NCBI RefSeq assembly: GCF_017356015.1
Contig: NZ_JAFIQV010000054.1
Location: 1 to 40,927, forward strand
DNA from: Azospirillum sp. SYSU D00513
GTDB lineage: Bacteria; Pseudomonadota; Alphaproteobacteria; Azospirillales; Azospirillaceae
Reading direction: 5' to 3'
Length of the DNA stretch: 40,927 bases
The notes beneath the pieces are model-generated. The model saw only the letters and a list, made by a program, of their open reading frames with translations. It ran no database searches and had not been told where the DNA came from. Positions 15,150-24,725 of this stretch are shown here, piece after piece (the first letter of the stretch is position 1; each line of letters begins with the position of its first letter). Made by a program: the position numbers and the translations under genes.

Positions 15150-17372
15150 ATGAACGACATCAAGGCATCCGGAGCCCAAGCGGTCACCGCCCGGCCCGGG
15201 CAAACCGCCACGGGCGGAGTCATCACCGACTTGGTTTCGAGAATATCCGGGACCTTCTCCGCGGTCGCTGGAGCACATGGCGACACGGTTCTCGGCGTCG
15301 TGGTCGTCGCCGTGCTCGTCGGGCTCTTTGCACCGATCCCGGCGATCGTCCTGGATTTCGGCCTGGCCGTTTCCTTTACGACATCGCTGCTGGTACTGCT
15401 GGTCGCCGTTTATGTCCACAAGGGCCTGGAGTTCTCGTCATTTCCGACGGTCCTTATCCTCACGACGATGATCCGGCTGACGCTCAATGTCTCCTCGACG
15501 AAGCTGATCCTGTCGGAGGGGCACACCGGTCCCCATGCCGCCGGCTCGGTGATCGAGGCTTTCGCCGAGTTCGTCATGGGTGGACAGGTGATCATCGGCG
15601 TCGTGATGTTCCTGATCCTGCTGTTCGTAAATTTCGTCGTCATCACCAAGGGTGCGACCCGCATCGCCGAAGTGGCGGCTCGTTTCACTCTCGACGCCAT
15701 GCCTGGCAAGCAGCACGCGATCAACGAGGACAAGGCCGCCGGCGTCATCGACGACAACGAGGTGCGCCGTCGCCGCCTAGAGCTGGAGCAGGAAGTCTCA
15801 TTCATGGGCGCTATGGACGGCGCGGCGAAATACGTCAAGAACGACGCCGTGGCCGGCCTAGTCATCACCGGTATCAACCTGCTGGGCGGCATCACCGCCG
15901 GTCTGATCAGCCATGGAATGAGCTTCACCGACGCTGCCTTTGTCTACGGCCTGCTAACCGTCGGCGACGGCCTGATCACTCAGATCCCTGCACTGTTCAT
16001 CAGCGTCGGCGCCGGCCTCCTCGTCGCCAAGAGCGGCACCGGTATGCGGCCGGACAAGGAGATTTTCGGTCAGGTCGGCCACCCACGCGCCCTTTCCCTG
16101 GGTGCCGCAGTCCTGTTCGGCTTCGCCGTCATGCCGGGCCTGCCCTTCGTGCCTTTCGCCACCTGCTCAATCATCGTGGGCGCCTTGTCCTACGCCCTGC
16201 GCCTCTCCCGGGCTGCGCAGGCCGCTGCGGCGCAGGCAGGGAAGGAGCAGGAGGCCATGAAGGCAGCTGCCGCTCCAGCAGGGCAGGAGAGGGAAATCCA
16301 TAAGCTCAGCATTGAGCTGGAGCCGGTGCTCGCCGCGGCGCTCTACGGCCGCAAGCCGCCCGGACAGGAGAATGTCCCGGAGAAGGACCAGGTCTGCGTT
16401 CTCCAGTCCGCCATCCTGGAAATCCGCAAGCGCCAGGAGGAACGCTACGGCGTTCCCCTGCCGGACGTCTTTCTGCGACCCAACCCCATGTTCAAGCCGG
16501 GGGAGTACGCCATCCTCGTGCGCGGAAGCGTCGCGGGACGCTCGCTCGTGCGGCACGAGAAGATCCTGGTGGTCGACCGCATCGGCATGGGAAAGGGGTT
16601 CGGCCAAATCCAAGGCGAGGATGTGCTGGAACCGACGCTGAACCTGCCAGCGCGCTGGGTGGATAGCATTCACGCGCGCGCCGCCCGCGAGGCCGGCCTG
16701 ATCGTCGCCACGCCGGAGAAGGCGATCGTCACCCACCTCCTTGAACTTGTCCGGCAGCATGTCTCCGAGCTGCTCGACTATCCGGAGATGATGAAGCTCG
16801 TCGACAAGCTCAGTCGGGACCACCGGGCCCTGTTTGACGAGTTCTGCCCGAAGCCACTGGGGCGTGCGGTGTTCCAGCGCATCCTGTCGAACCTCCTCTC
16901 GGAGGGCGTGGCGGTGACCGACCTGCCGCTGATCGTCGAAGCCATTTCCGAGGGGGTTGTCTGGTCCACCAACCCGGAGACCTTGACGGCCCATGTGCGT
17001 CGGCGTCTGTCCTGGCAGATCTGCTCGGCGGTCGCCGACAGGGAGGGCCGGATCAACTGCATCAGCCTCAACCAGCAAACCGACCAGATGCTCAACCGTT
17101 CGGTGAAGGAAGTGGACGGCGATGCGCGCGTCCTCATCAGCCCGGAGAATACCCGCGCCCTGACCGAGAGCATCGACCAAGTCGTCGGGAACTGCACCTC
17201 CGAGCCCGTGCTGATCGTGGGAGCCATGCACCGCCGCTGGATCCGCGACATCCTGTTCCGCTCGGCCGCCGCCGGCAAGATGCAGAACGCGCAGCGCGTC
17301 CTGCGCATGCCGGTCCTGAGCACCGAGGAAATCCACCCGAAGGCGAAGCTTCGCTACGTCGGACAGGTCTGA
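15150..17372 (+). CDS. flhA: Flagellar export gate protein FlhA
   Basis: From ATG 15150 (AGGAAAG upstream) the protein is 740 aa. Residues 40-330 hold the membrane bundle, with LDFGLAVSFTTSLLVLLVAV, SFPTVLILTTMIRLTLNVSS and the conserved RRRRLELEQEVSFMGAMDGA loop followed by GDGLITQIPALFISV. The remaining ~380 residues are the cytoplasmic ring domain that receives chaperone-substrate complexes. It is the proton-driven core of the type III export apparatus. It leads an flhA-fliR-flhB operon, with a 16-bp gap to fliR. Flagellar rather than injectisome identity follows from the neighbours. Confidence 0.98.
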   Translation: MNDIKASGAQAVTARPGQTATGGVITDLVSRISGTFSAVAGAHGDTVLGVVVVAVLVGLFAPIPAIVLDFGLAVSFTTSLLVLLVAVYVHKGLEFSSFPTVLILTTMIRLTLNVSSTKLILSEGHTGPHAAGSVIEAFAEFVMGGQVIIGVVMFLILLFVNFVVITKGATRIAEVAARFTLDAMPGKQHAINEDKAAGVIDDNEVRRRRLELEQEVSFMGAMDGAAKYVKNDAVAGLVITGINLLGGITAGLISHGMSFTDAAFVYGLLTVGDGLITQIPALFISVGAGLLVAKSGTGMRPDKEIFGQVGHPRALSLGAAVLFGFAVMPGLPFVPFATCSIIVGALSYALRLSRAAQAAAAQAGKEQEAMKAAAAPAGQEREIHKLSIELEPVLAAALYGRKPPGQENVPEKDQVCVLQSAILEIRKRQEERYGVPLPDVFLRPNPMFKPGEYAILVRGSVAGRSLVRHEKILVVDRIGMGKGFGQIQGEDVLEPTLNLPARWVDSIHARAAREAGLIVATPEKAIVTHLLELVRQHVSELLDYPEMMKLVDKLSRDHRALFDEFCPKPLGRAVFQRILSNLLSEGVAVTDLPLIVEAISEGVVWSTNPETLTAHVRRRLSWQICSAVADREGRINCISLNQQTDQMLNRSVKEVDGDARVLISPENTRALTESIDQVVGNCTSEPVLIVGAMHRRWIRDILFRSAAAGKMQNAQRVLRMPVLSTEEIHPKAKLRYVGQV

Positions 17373-17388
17373 GAAGCGGGCGGCCAGG

Positions 17389-18231
17389 ATGAATCCGGAT
17401 CTGCTCGCGGCCTCGCCGGAATTCGCAACGCAAGCCGCCGCGTTCGCGCGGGTGGCGGGCATCGAGACTATCGCGCAGGAAGCCGTCTACGGCTTCCTGC
17501 TGATCCTCTGCCGCATGGCCGGCGCTTTGCTGCTGCTTCCCGGCTTCGGCGAAATGTGGGTGGCAGCGCGTGCGCGGATCGCGCTCGCCTTCATGCTTAG
17601 CCTCGTCGTGCTGCCGGTGATGCTCCCGGAGCTGCCGCCCGCGCCGGCGACGGCGAGCGCCATGGCACTGCAGGTCGGCGGCGAGGTTCTGGCGGGCCTC
17701 TTCTTCGGCTTCTGCGTCCGGGCGGTGTTTTCGGCCGCCTCCGTTGCCGGATCGATCTTCGCCATGCAGGCCGGCCTCAGCAACGCCTTCACCGCCGGTA
17801 TCGTGTCGCCGGATTCCTCCTCGGCGCTCGGGTCCCTGCTCGGCATCGGCGTGCTCGCCTTTCTGTTCGCATCGGGCGCCGGAGGCGAGCTTCTCCACGC
17901 GGTGGTTGACAGCTACGGCGTAATTCCGCCGCCCGGCCCCGCCGGCTGGCATCTGCCCGCGGGCGACTATGCTCGCATTGCCGGGAGCGCGGTGACGGAA
18001 GGATTCCAACTCGGCTTCTGGATCTCCTTTCCTTTCCTTCTCGCGGGAACGGCCATGAACATCGGGCTCGGGCTGATGAACCTCTTCATGCCACGCATGC
18101 AAATCATCTTCATCAGCCCGCCGATTACGATCCTCGGCGGATTCCTGATCATGGGGCTGACGATGCCGCTGATGCTCGACCGCATCACCGAAGGGCTGGC
18201 GGCCTTCCTCGCCAACCTGACCGCCAGTTGA
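17389..18231 (+). CDS. fliR: Flagellar export protein FliR
   Basis: The 280-aa protein is dominated by membrane helices, including ILCRMAGALLLLPGFGE, ARIALAFMLSLVVLPVM and LAGTAMNIGLGLMNLFMPRM. The NLFMPRMQIIFI-like motif and length fit FliR. It joins FliP and FliQ in the export channel. The stop overlaps the ribosome site of flhB (AAGGAC at 18231-18236), suggesting coupled translation. fliP and fliQ are not in the window. Confidence 0.95.
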   Translation: MNPDLLAASPEFATQAAAFARVAGIETIAQEAVYGFLLILCRMAGALLLLPGFGEMWVAARARIALAFMLSLVVLPVMLPELPPAPATASAMALQVGGEVLAGLFFGFCVRAVFSAASVAGSIFAMQAGLSNAFTAGIVSPDSSSALGSLLGIGVLAFLFASGAGGELLHAVVDSYGVIPPPGPAGWHLPAGDYARIAGSAVTEGFQLGFWISFPFLLAGTAMNIGLGLMNLFMPRMQIIFISPPITILGGFLIMGLTMPLMLDRITEGLAAFLANLTAS

Positions 18232-18241
18232 AGGACAGACC

Positions 18242-19318
18242 GTGTCGGGCGAGGCCGCAAGCAAGGATCAGAAGCAGTTCCAGGCCACGCCACAACGGCT
18301 GGAGCAGGCCAGGCGCAAGGGCGACGTGGCTCATTCACGGGACGCCACTCAGGCGCTGATGCTGATGTGTGTGCTCGCCTGGTTGAGCCTCGTCCTTCCC
18401 GGCGCCGCGAGCGCCTTTCTGGCCTGGGGGCTTGCGCTCATGCAAAATCCGCCCATGCGTCTGCTGGAGAGCGCCAACGGGCTGACCCATCTCGGCTGGG
18501 AGGTCGGAGGCCGGCTGATGGTCATTCTGATGCCGCTGCTCGCGATGCTGATCGCCGCGCCGGCCGCCTCCGGCCTCGCGCAGCAAAGCATTGTGCTGAC
18601 GATGTCGAAGCTTGCCCCCGATCCGTCCCACATCAGTCCCGCCAGCGGTTTCAAGCGCCTTTTCTCCGCCCAGGCGCTGGTCGAGTTCGCCAAGGGCACC
18701 ATCAAGATGTCCGTTGCCTTTGTCATTGTCGGGCTCGTGCTGAAAGGCGAGGTTGAGGGCATCATCTCCTCCGGGGAGCTCACGCCGGGCGCGGCCCTGT
18801 CCGCGTTCAGCGCCGTCATCCTCCGTTGCCTGGCCAGCGTCGTCGCCATGGCCATGGCCGTCGCCATCATCGACCTGCTGTGGCAGCGTTATCACTGGAA
18901 CGCCAAGCTGATGATGACGCGCGAGGAAGTGAAGCAGGACATGCGCCAGAGCGAAGGTGACCAGGAAACCAAGACCGCCATCCGCCACAAGCAGATGGAG
19001 AAGTCCGTCCAGCGCATGAAGGAGGGGGTCAAAAAGTCCAGCGTTCTGATCACCAACCCAACCCACTTCGCAGTGGCGCTGCTGTACGATCCGGAGAAAG
19101 TTCCGCTGCCGGTCGTCATGGCCAAAGGCGTGGACGCCGTGGCGTTGGAATTGCGCAAGACGGCGCGGGAGGAGGGTATCCCCATCATCGAGAACCGGCC
19201 GCTTGCGCGCCTGCTCCACGCCCAGGTGGAGCTGCACGAGCCGATTCGGAAGGAGCATTTCGGCGCGGTCGCCGAGGTGATCGCCTACATCCTGGGCCTG
19301 GAAGCCGAGAAGAACTGA
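18242..19318 (+). CDS. flhB: Flagellar export switch protein FlhB
   Basis: 358 aa, starting with GTG 18242. It has the FlhB N-terminal EQ-x-ATPQRLEQARRKGDVAHS motif type, four membrane helices in residues 35-215, and a cytoplasmic domain with the autocleavage site NPTH at 272-275 (LITNPTHFAVALLYD). Cleavage there switches export from rod/hook to filament substrates. The tail ENRPLARLLHAQVE is conserved. Last gene of the flhA-fliR-flhB run; a hairpin at 19408-19442 lies downstream. Confidence 0.97.
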   Translation: MSGEAASKDQKQFQATPQRLEQARRKGDVAHSRDATQALMLMCVLAWLSLVLPGAASAFLAWGLALMQNPPMRLLESANGLTHLGWEVGGRLMVILMPLLAMLIAAPAASGLAQQSIVLTMSKLAPDPSHISPASGFKRLFSAQALVEFAKGTIKMSVAFVIVGLVLKGEVEGIISSGELTPGAALSAFSAVILRCLASVVAMAMAVAIIDLLWQRYHWNAKLMMTREEVKQDMRQSEGDQETKTAIRHKQMEKSVQRMKEGVKKSSVLITNPTHFAVALLYDPEKVPLPVVMAKGVDAVALELRKTAREEGIPIIENRPLARLLHAQVELHEPIRKEHFGAVAEVIAYILGLEAEKN

Positions 19319-19407
19319 CGCCGGCACCGTCGCGCGTTGGTCCTCCCTTCAACATTTCGGATTTCCGCCGCTTCGCCCCGTCGCGGGGATACAGCGCGGC
19401 CCTGATG

Positions 19408-19442
19408 CGAAACGGCCCATGTCGTCGACACGGGCCGTTTCG
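19408..19442. terminator. Bidirectional terminator-like hairpin
   Basis: An 11-bp perfect stem CGAAACGGCCC with its complement lies between the convergent flhB (+) and the TPR gene (-), followed on plus by TTTGGGG. Position between two converging 3' ends supports a shared terminator. Confidence 0.65.
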
Positions 19443-19479
19443 TTTGGGGAAAAACGCTTCCCGATATATGTGGCGCCGG

Positions 19480-22224
19480 TCAGCGCACCTTCGCTTCCAA
19501 GAGGCGGTCCGCCCTGGCCAGCAGGTCGCGGACGGTGGATGCCTGCGTGCGTTCCGTGAGCGCAGCGAAGGAGCTGGCGTGGCGCGTGCTGTCCATTACC
19601 GGCCGCCAATCCCGTCCGAGAGCTTCCAGCGCGTCCTCCTGCCCCGCGAGGGCATAGCTGGAGGCGAGCCGCATGACGTCGTCGTGCAGGTCGTTCTCTC
19701 CGAGCCGCTCGGCTGCCAACTCAGGGCGGGGGGGAACCTCCTGCGCCAGCTGGAACGCAACCCAGCCCCATCGATCCGCAGCGATGTGCGCCCTCATGGC
19801 CGCATCCGCCACCTTCCGGTCAGCAACGGCCTGTTTCTCCTTGCCCAGCAGGGCCACGGCTTCGTCGGGTTTTCCCGACAATGTCAACGCATCAGCTGTG
19901 CGGGCAAGCCACTCGGCGCGCAATGGGCTAGCCTGCGGTATGAGGCCGGCCACGCCTCGCAGTGTGGTGACGGCGGCCTTGGGGTCGCCGGCAGCCACCT
20001 GGAGTGCTGCCCGCCGCATCAGGATCACGGGCTTTTCGGCCGGATCAGCCGCAGCTTCGGCGTAGGCCAGCATCTCGGCCGCGCGTTTCGTCAAGCCGGT
20101 GCGGGCTAGGAACTCGGCCGCTTCGAGAAGGTGCGGACGAAGGGATGGGTCGCGCATCGCCCAACGGCTTGATAGCGACAGAAGGGCGAGTCGAGTGGGC
20201 AGTGAGACCGGCTCGCTCCCGTCGATGAGGCCGTTCAGCAGCCCACGCAGCTCGTCGCGCGCCCAGGATGCCACGGTCTGGTCCGGGTCCTGCATCAGCC
20301 GATCGAGCCGCGAGACCGCTTCGGCGGTGCGGCCCGCCTTGCGCAAGGCCCCGATAGAGAGCCGGTAAAAGGACGGGTCGAGCGCCGCGTCCGGCCATGT
20401 CGCCGCCAGCTCGTCGAGCTGGTCCGCCATGCCGGATGCGGCGGTGGGGCCGGCGTCCGGCAGCGACAGTGCGACTAGATGGAAACGGGAACGGATGCCG
20501 ATCTCGCTACGGTTCTGGGCAAGCCGCCCATAGATCGCTTTTGCCTTGTCCTTGTCGCCGCGGATGTCCAGTTCGCGTGCGCGCCAATAATCGAGCACGT
20601 CGGCCGTCTCCCGATCGGCGGACCAGGATTCTAGCATCCGCATGACGTCATGCGCCGGTGCAAAGCGAGATGCCTCCACCAGACGGCCAATCGCGTCCTC
20701 GGCGATGCGGAAGCGGAGCGCCTCGGGGAGGTCCGCCAGGGCTCCCTTCAGCGAGTTCATCCGGGCCGTGCCCTCGACATCGCCCCTATACAGGGCGTCG
20801 ACCGCACGCCAGAGCCGGGCTTCTGGCGACGTTCCCTTAAACAGGCCGGCGTCCGGAGACGCGTTCCCTTTGAGGGCGGCGGTCGCGTCGGCGAGTGCGG
20901 CGACGAGCGGCGTGGCCTCGCCGCGTCGGCGCAGGTCGGACACGAGCTCCTGGGTATCGTCCATTCGTCCGTGGGCGAGGTACACGCCGGCCAGCCGGCT
21001 CAGGATCTTCGCTTGTTCACTCGGCTTTTCGGCGATGGTCTGCACCGCGCGGCGCGTCTCCTCGACAAAGGGACGGGCGGTCCAGTCCGCGAAGTCCAGC
21101 TGCTTCGCCAGGGGAGGGCTTGCCGGTTCCGCGCTCGCCGGGGGCGCGGCATCCACGGTTTCCGGCGGCGCTTCTGGCACGCCGGCGCTAAGCATTCCGA
21201 TCCGGGGGTCGATTACGTCGAGCGACATCCGGCTCTTGGCCGGGCCGGCTTTCTTGCCTTCTTCAGAAAGGCGGATCACCACCTCGGCGTTGTCGGAGTC
21301 CGGATCGATCTTCAGATTCTGCAGGAGTGAGGCGAGTTCCGCGTCGGACATCCGGATGCCCTGCCTTGCGAGCGGCTGGGTTGGTGACGTAACAGGCGTC
21401 ACCTCGCGCGGGGGCCGCGCGCCCGGAACAGCGCGCGCGGGATCAATGTGGGCGACCATCGGCGGAGGGCTGTCTGCTGGCGCCGATCCCGTCAACGGTC
21501 CGGCCCCGGCCGCGAAGGCCCTCAACTCGTTCAGGGCGCGCTGCAGAGCTGCGAGATCTCCGTGCGAGGGGGCTTCCCGGTCGGGGAGACCGCGCTCAGA
21601 TCGAAAGCTCTTGAGCGCGTCGCGTGACATCGGGCCCCAGTGGCCGTCGATGGGACCGGGGTCATAGCCGAGCGCGGTGAGCGAGGCCTGCACATTGTGA
21701 AGGTTGACCTGCTCAAGTTGCGCCATCCGGCTGGGCGGGAGCCGGGGCGGGACGGGTGCCTTGTCCGCGGCTGCCGCGGTTGACGGCACCAAATCCGGTG
21801 CGGAAGCGGACGACTGTGCATCGCCCACCTCGGCTCCGGTACTTGCCCCATGGTTCGCCGGCGTGTCGAGAGCGATGACGACCCGGCGCGGGCGCTGGTT
21901 GACGAGCAGATCGATCGTTACCGCGCCGTCGGCCACCGAAGCATGGGTCGGAGCCACATGGACCGTCTTCCCGCCGCCACCCGCTCCGCGTCCGGGAACA
22001 GCGGTCGCGACTCCGGCGGCTGGATCGAGGTACAGCTGATAGTCGGCCCCGCCGATGGCAACCTTCGCGGTTACCGCCTGTCCGGAACCGGCGCGGCTCG
22101 GCGCGACGGCCGCCTTGACCGGCGTGACCTCGGGGTCGCCGTCAGCTTGGGCGTGAGCGGTGCCGGGCATAGCGGCCGCCAGGATCCAGGCGGACGTGGA
22201 AGCGGCGAGCAGGCGGCGGAGCAT
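19480..22224 (-). CDS. Periplasmic TPR protein with peptidoglycan-binding domain
   Basis: 914 aa with a Sec signal peptide (residues 1-25, cut near GTAHA-QA). A Pro/Ala-rich region leads to a PG_binding_1-like domain (~178-230: LTALGYDPGPIDGHWGPMS, then RDALKSFRSERGLP). About 550 residues of helical TPR-like repeats follow (such as ILSRLAGVYLAHGRMDDTQE, and KAKAIYGRLAQNR). It should anchor to the cell wall and present a protein-binding scaffold. It lies between flhB and flgF on the opposite strand. A role in motor or ring assembly, comparable with the periplasmic MotC of rhizobia, is inference from location; I cannot assign a named family. Start ATG 22224 sits 140 bp from the flgF start, divergent. 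Confidence 0.85.
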   Translation of the reverse strand: MLRRLLAASTSAWILAAAMPGTAHAQADGDPEVTPVKAAVAPSRAGSGQAVTAKVAIGGADYQLYLDPAAGVATAVPGRGAGGGGKTVHVAPTHASVADGAVTIDLLVNQRPRRVVIALDTPANHGASTGAEVGDAQSSASAPDLVPSTAAAADKAPVPPRLPPSRMAQLEQVNLHNVQASLTALGYDPGPIDGHWGPMSRDALKSFRSERGLPDREAPSHGDLAALQRALNELRAFAAGAGPLTGSAPADSPPPMVAHIDPARAVPGARPPREVTPVTSPTQPLARQGIRMSDAELASLLQNLKIDPDSDNAEVVIRLSEEGKKAGPAKSRMSLDVIDPRIGMLSAGVPEAPPETVDAAPPASAEPASPPLAKQLDFADWTARPFVEETRRAVQTIAEKPSEQAKILSRLAGVYLAHGRMDDTQELVSDLRRRGEATPLVAALADATAALKGNASPDAGLFKGTSPEARLWRAVDALYRGDVEGTARMNSLKGALADLPEALRFRIAEDAIGRLVEASRFAPAHDVMRMLESWSADRETADVLDYWRARELDIRGDKDKAKAIYGRLAQNRSEIGIRSRFHLVALSLPDAGPTAASGMADQLDELAATWPDAALDPSFYRLSIGALRKAGRTAEAVSRLDRLMQDPDQTVASWARDELRGLLNGLIDGSEPVSLPTRLALLSLSSRWAMRDPSLRPHLLEAAEFLARTGLTKRAAEMLAYAEAAADPAEKPVILMRRAALQVAAGDPKAAVTTLRGVAGLIPQASPLRAEWLARTADALTLSGKPDEAVALLGKEKQAVADRKVADAAMRAHIAADRWGWVAFQLAQEVPPRPELAAERLGENDLHDDVMRLASSYALAGQEDALEALGRDWRPVMDSTRHASSFAALTERTQASTVRDLLARADRLLEAKVR

Positions 22225-22364
22225 GGGCGGGTTCTCGAAAAAATCTGTGCGGTTTTCATATATTCGTGCGTCGTTGCGATCGGATGATTTTTAATGGGCG
22301 GCTCATTTTTTTACGCCACCTGAAGGGGGAGAGCTTCACCGCTACCAGTTTAGGACATCCGCCC

Positions 22365-23090
22365 ATGGCCCTGGAAAACGCGAGTTACGCTGCGCTGTCT
22401 AGCTTGAAGGCGCTGCGCACGCGCAGCGAAATCACGGCGAACAACGTAGCGAACATGAACACGGCTGGTTTCAAGGTCGAGCGCCAGATCATCCATGAGC
22501 GTGAGCTTTCCTCGGGCAAGGACAAGGTGTCCTACGCGCTCGATATTGGCAGCTACACCGACATGAGCGCCGGCGCGATGAGGCGCACGGATGATCCCTT
22601 CCACGTCGCCCTGGATGGGGACGGCTTCCTCGTCGTTCAGACGCCCGAAGGGCCGCGCTACACCCGCGATGGGCGCCTGCAACGCGCGCCCGACGGGACC
22701 CTGACAACCGTTTCCGGCCGTCCGATCCTCAACGATAACGGCGGGCCGATCGTCATTCCGCAAGGTGTGGGCCGGATCCAAATTGCGGAGGACGGGACCA
22801 TTCTTGCCGGTGGTCAGCCTCTCGACCAGTTGGGCGTCGTCCGGTTCCCGGAAAGCCGTCCGATGTCCCGGCAGGCGGAGGGGCTGTTCAACACGGACGA
22901 GGCCCCGCAGATCGCACAAATGACGCGGGTCCAGCAGGGCATGCTCGAGAACTCCAATGTCCAGGCAATCAGCGAGATGGTGAACCTGATGCAGCTGGAG
23001 CAGGACTATCAGGCGGTCACGAACCTCGACAAGGAATCCGAAGAGGTGGCCCGCAAGGCGCTGAACGCCCTGTTCGGCGCGCCGGTCTGA
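22365..23090 (+). CDS. flgF: Flagellar proximal rod protein FlgF
   Basis: From ATG 22365 (AGGA nine bases upstream) 241 aa. The N-terminal rod signature is ITANNVANMNTAGFKVER, and the C-terminal signature is SNVQAISEMVNLMQLEQDYQ. It forms part of the proximal rod. An open frame upstream to 22266 lacks the family start and is not used. It leads flgF-flgG-flgA-flgH and is divergent from the TPR gene. Confidence 0.96.
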   Translation: MALENASYAALSSLKALRTRSEITANNVANMNTAGFKVERQIIHERELSSGKDKVSYALDIGSYTDMSAGAMRRTDDPFHVALDGDGFLVVQTPEGPRYTRDGRLQRAPDGTLTTVSGRPILNDNGGPIVIPQGVGRIQIAEDGTILAGGQPLDQLGVVRFPESRPMSRQAEGLFNTDEAPQIAQMTRVQQGMLENSNVQAISEMVNLMQLEQDYQAVTNLDKESEEVARKALNALFGAPV

Positions 23091-23225
23091 TCCATGGCGG
23101 ACGGGCGGACCCGCCCCTTTCAGCCGCCCACCGATTCGACGCCGGCCCGGGAGCCCCTGTGGCGGCAACACGAGACGCAAGCCGGGACACCGGGCCAAGG
23201 ACAGCAAAACAGAGGCAGCAGGACG

Positions 23226-24035
23226 ATGAGCGCGCTCTACACGGCCGCAACGGGCATGATGGCCCAGGCCACCAACGTCGATGTCATTTCGAACAACATC
23301 GCAAACGTCAACACGACCGGTTACAAGACTGCACGTGCGGAGTTCCAGGACCTGCTGTACCAGCAGCATGTGCGCCCGGGCTCGCGAACCGGCAACACCG
23401 ACACGCTCGCCCCGACCGGGGTGCAGGTCGGCGCCGGCGTGAAGGCGGCCGGCGTGTCCTACTCGAGCATGCAAGGCAGCCTCAAGCAGACCGACAACAA
23501 GCTCGACGTAGCGCTGCGCAGCCCCGGCAACTATCTGGTGGTGGCCATTCCCGGCCAGGATCGGCTCACCTATACGCGTGACGGTTCGTTGAAGCTATCG
23601 GCGGACGGACGGCTGGTCACTCGCGACGGCTACGACGTCATGGTCGACGGCGGCCCCGTGGAAATCCCCGCCAGCGCGACCGACATCACCATCAACGAGG
23701 CTGGCGAGATCTTCGTTACCGAGGGCGGCGCGGTCGAGGCGCGGCGGCTCGGACAGCTCGACTTAGCGCTTTTCCCCAACGAGAACGGCTTGCTGCACGT
23801 CGGCGGCAACCTGCTGATGGAATCCGAGGCCTCGGGCGCGCCAGTGGATGGAAAGGCCAACGACATGGCGAACGGCTTCGGCGCGATCTCCCAGGGTTAC
23901 CTGGAAATGTCCAACGTCAATATCGTCGCCGAGATCAGCGATCTTATCACCGCTCAGCGTGGCTATGAGATGAACGGCAAGGTGATGGAAGCGGCGGATC
24001 AGATGGGCCAAGCCGCCAACCGGGTGATGGGCTGA
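23226..24035 (+). CDS. flgG: Flagellar distal rod protein FlgG
   Basis: From ATG 23226 (GCAGGA upstream) 269 aa. It has MSALYTAATGMMAQ, the rod motif SNNIANVNTTGYKTARAEFQ, and the C-terminal motif SNVNIVAEISDLITAQRGYE, then MNGKVMEAADQM. It makes the long distal rod. The 135 bp between flgF and flgG stay open in frame but do not look like FlgG. The stop overlaps the start of flgA by one base (TGATG). Confidence 0.97.
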   Translation: MSALYTAATGMMAQATNVDVISNNIANVNTTGYKTARAEFQDLLYQQHVRPGSRTGNTDTLAPTGVQVGAGVKAAGVSYSSMQGSLKQTDNKLDVALRSPGNYLVVAIPGQDRLTYTRDGSLKLSADGRLVTRDGYDVMVDGGPVEIPASATDITINEAGEIFVTEGGAVEARRLGQLDLALFPNENGLLHVGGNLLMESEASGAPVDGKANDMANGFGAISQGYLEMSNVNIVAEISDLITAQRGYEMNGKVMEAADQMGQAANRVMG

Positions 24036-24703
24036 TGCGCACGCGGTTCGCGCCTTTCCTTTTTGCTGCCGTGGTCGCTCCGGCGCTGCTCGCCTCGGCC
24101 GCGTCGGCGAGCGTCGCGGTCGAGGTCGGCGAACGCCTTCCGTCCCTGGTGGGTTTCGCGCCGCCCGACGGCGAGTTCGAGATCGACTGGTCGCGGGTGC
24201 CTCCCGCGAATGGGACGCTGCGCGACCTGTCCTACGACCCGATCCGGCGTTCGGTGACGGCGCTGGTGGAGTTGCAGGGCGTCACTGCGCGCCTGTCCGG
24301 CCGGGTTCGGCTGATGGCGGAGGTGCCCGTTCCGACCCGCACCGTTGCTCGAGGCGAGGTGATCGCCGACAGCGACCTTTCGACCCTGCGGCTGGACCTG
24401 CTCACGGTTCACCGTGACGTGCAGACCGGCAGGGCAGGCGTCGCCGGCGCCGAGGCGCGGCGTTCGCTGCCTGCGGGGCGGCCCATCCTCGCAACCGACA
24501 TTGCCGCAGCCCGCGACGTGAACCGCCATCAGGAAATCGACATCGTCTACGAGAACAATGGCGTCGTCATCGCTACCAAAGGACGTGCGATGGAGAGCGG
24601 CAACCTCGGCGACGTGATCCGGGTCCAGCCGACCGGCGTCCGTAAGATCATCGATGCACGCATTTCCGGCCCGGGCGCCGTCACCGTCGGCGCACCCGGC
24701 TGA
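24035..24703 (+). CDS. flgA: Flagellar P-ring assembly chaperone FlgA
   Basis: 222 aa with a signal peptide (FAAVVAPALLASAASAS). The SAF-type domain is visible: VPTRTVARGEVIADSDLSTL, RRSLPAGRPILATDI, then a tail with VIRVQPTGVRKIIDARISG. It helps FlgI assemble into the P-ring in the periplasm. Start ATG 24035 overlaps the flgG stop, so translation is coupled. Confidence 0.93.
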   Translation: MRTRFAPFLFAAVVAPALLASAASASVAVEVGERLPSLVGFAPPDGEFEIDWSRVPPANGTLRDLSYDPIRRSVTALVELQGVTARLSGRVRLMAEVPVPTRTVARGEVIADSDLSTLRLDLLTVHRDVQTGRAGVAGAEARRSLPAGRPILATDIAAARDVNRHQEIDIVYENNGVVIATKGRAMESGNLGDVIRVQPTGVRKIIDARISGPGAVTVGAPG

Positions 24704-24725
24704 TGCTCATTCAAGGACAGTCACG

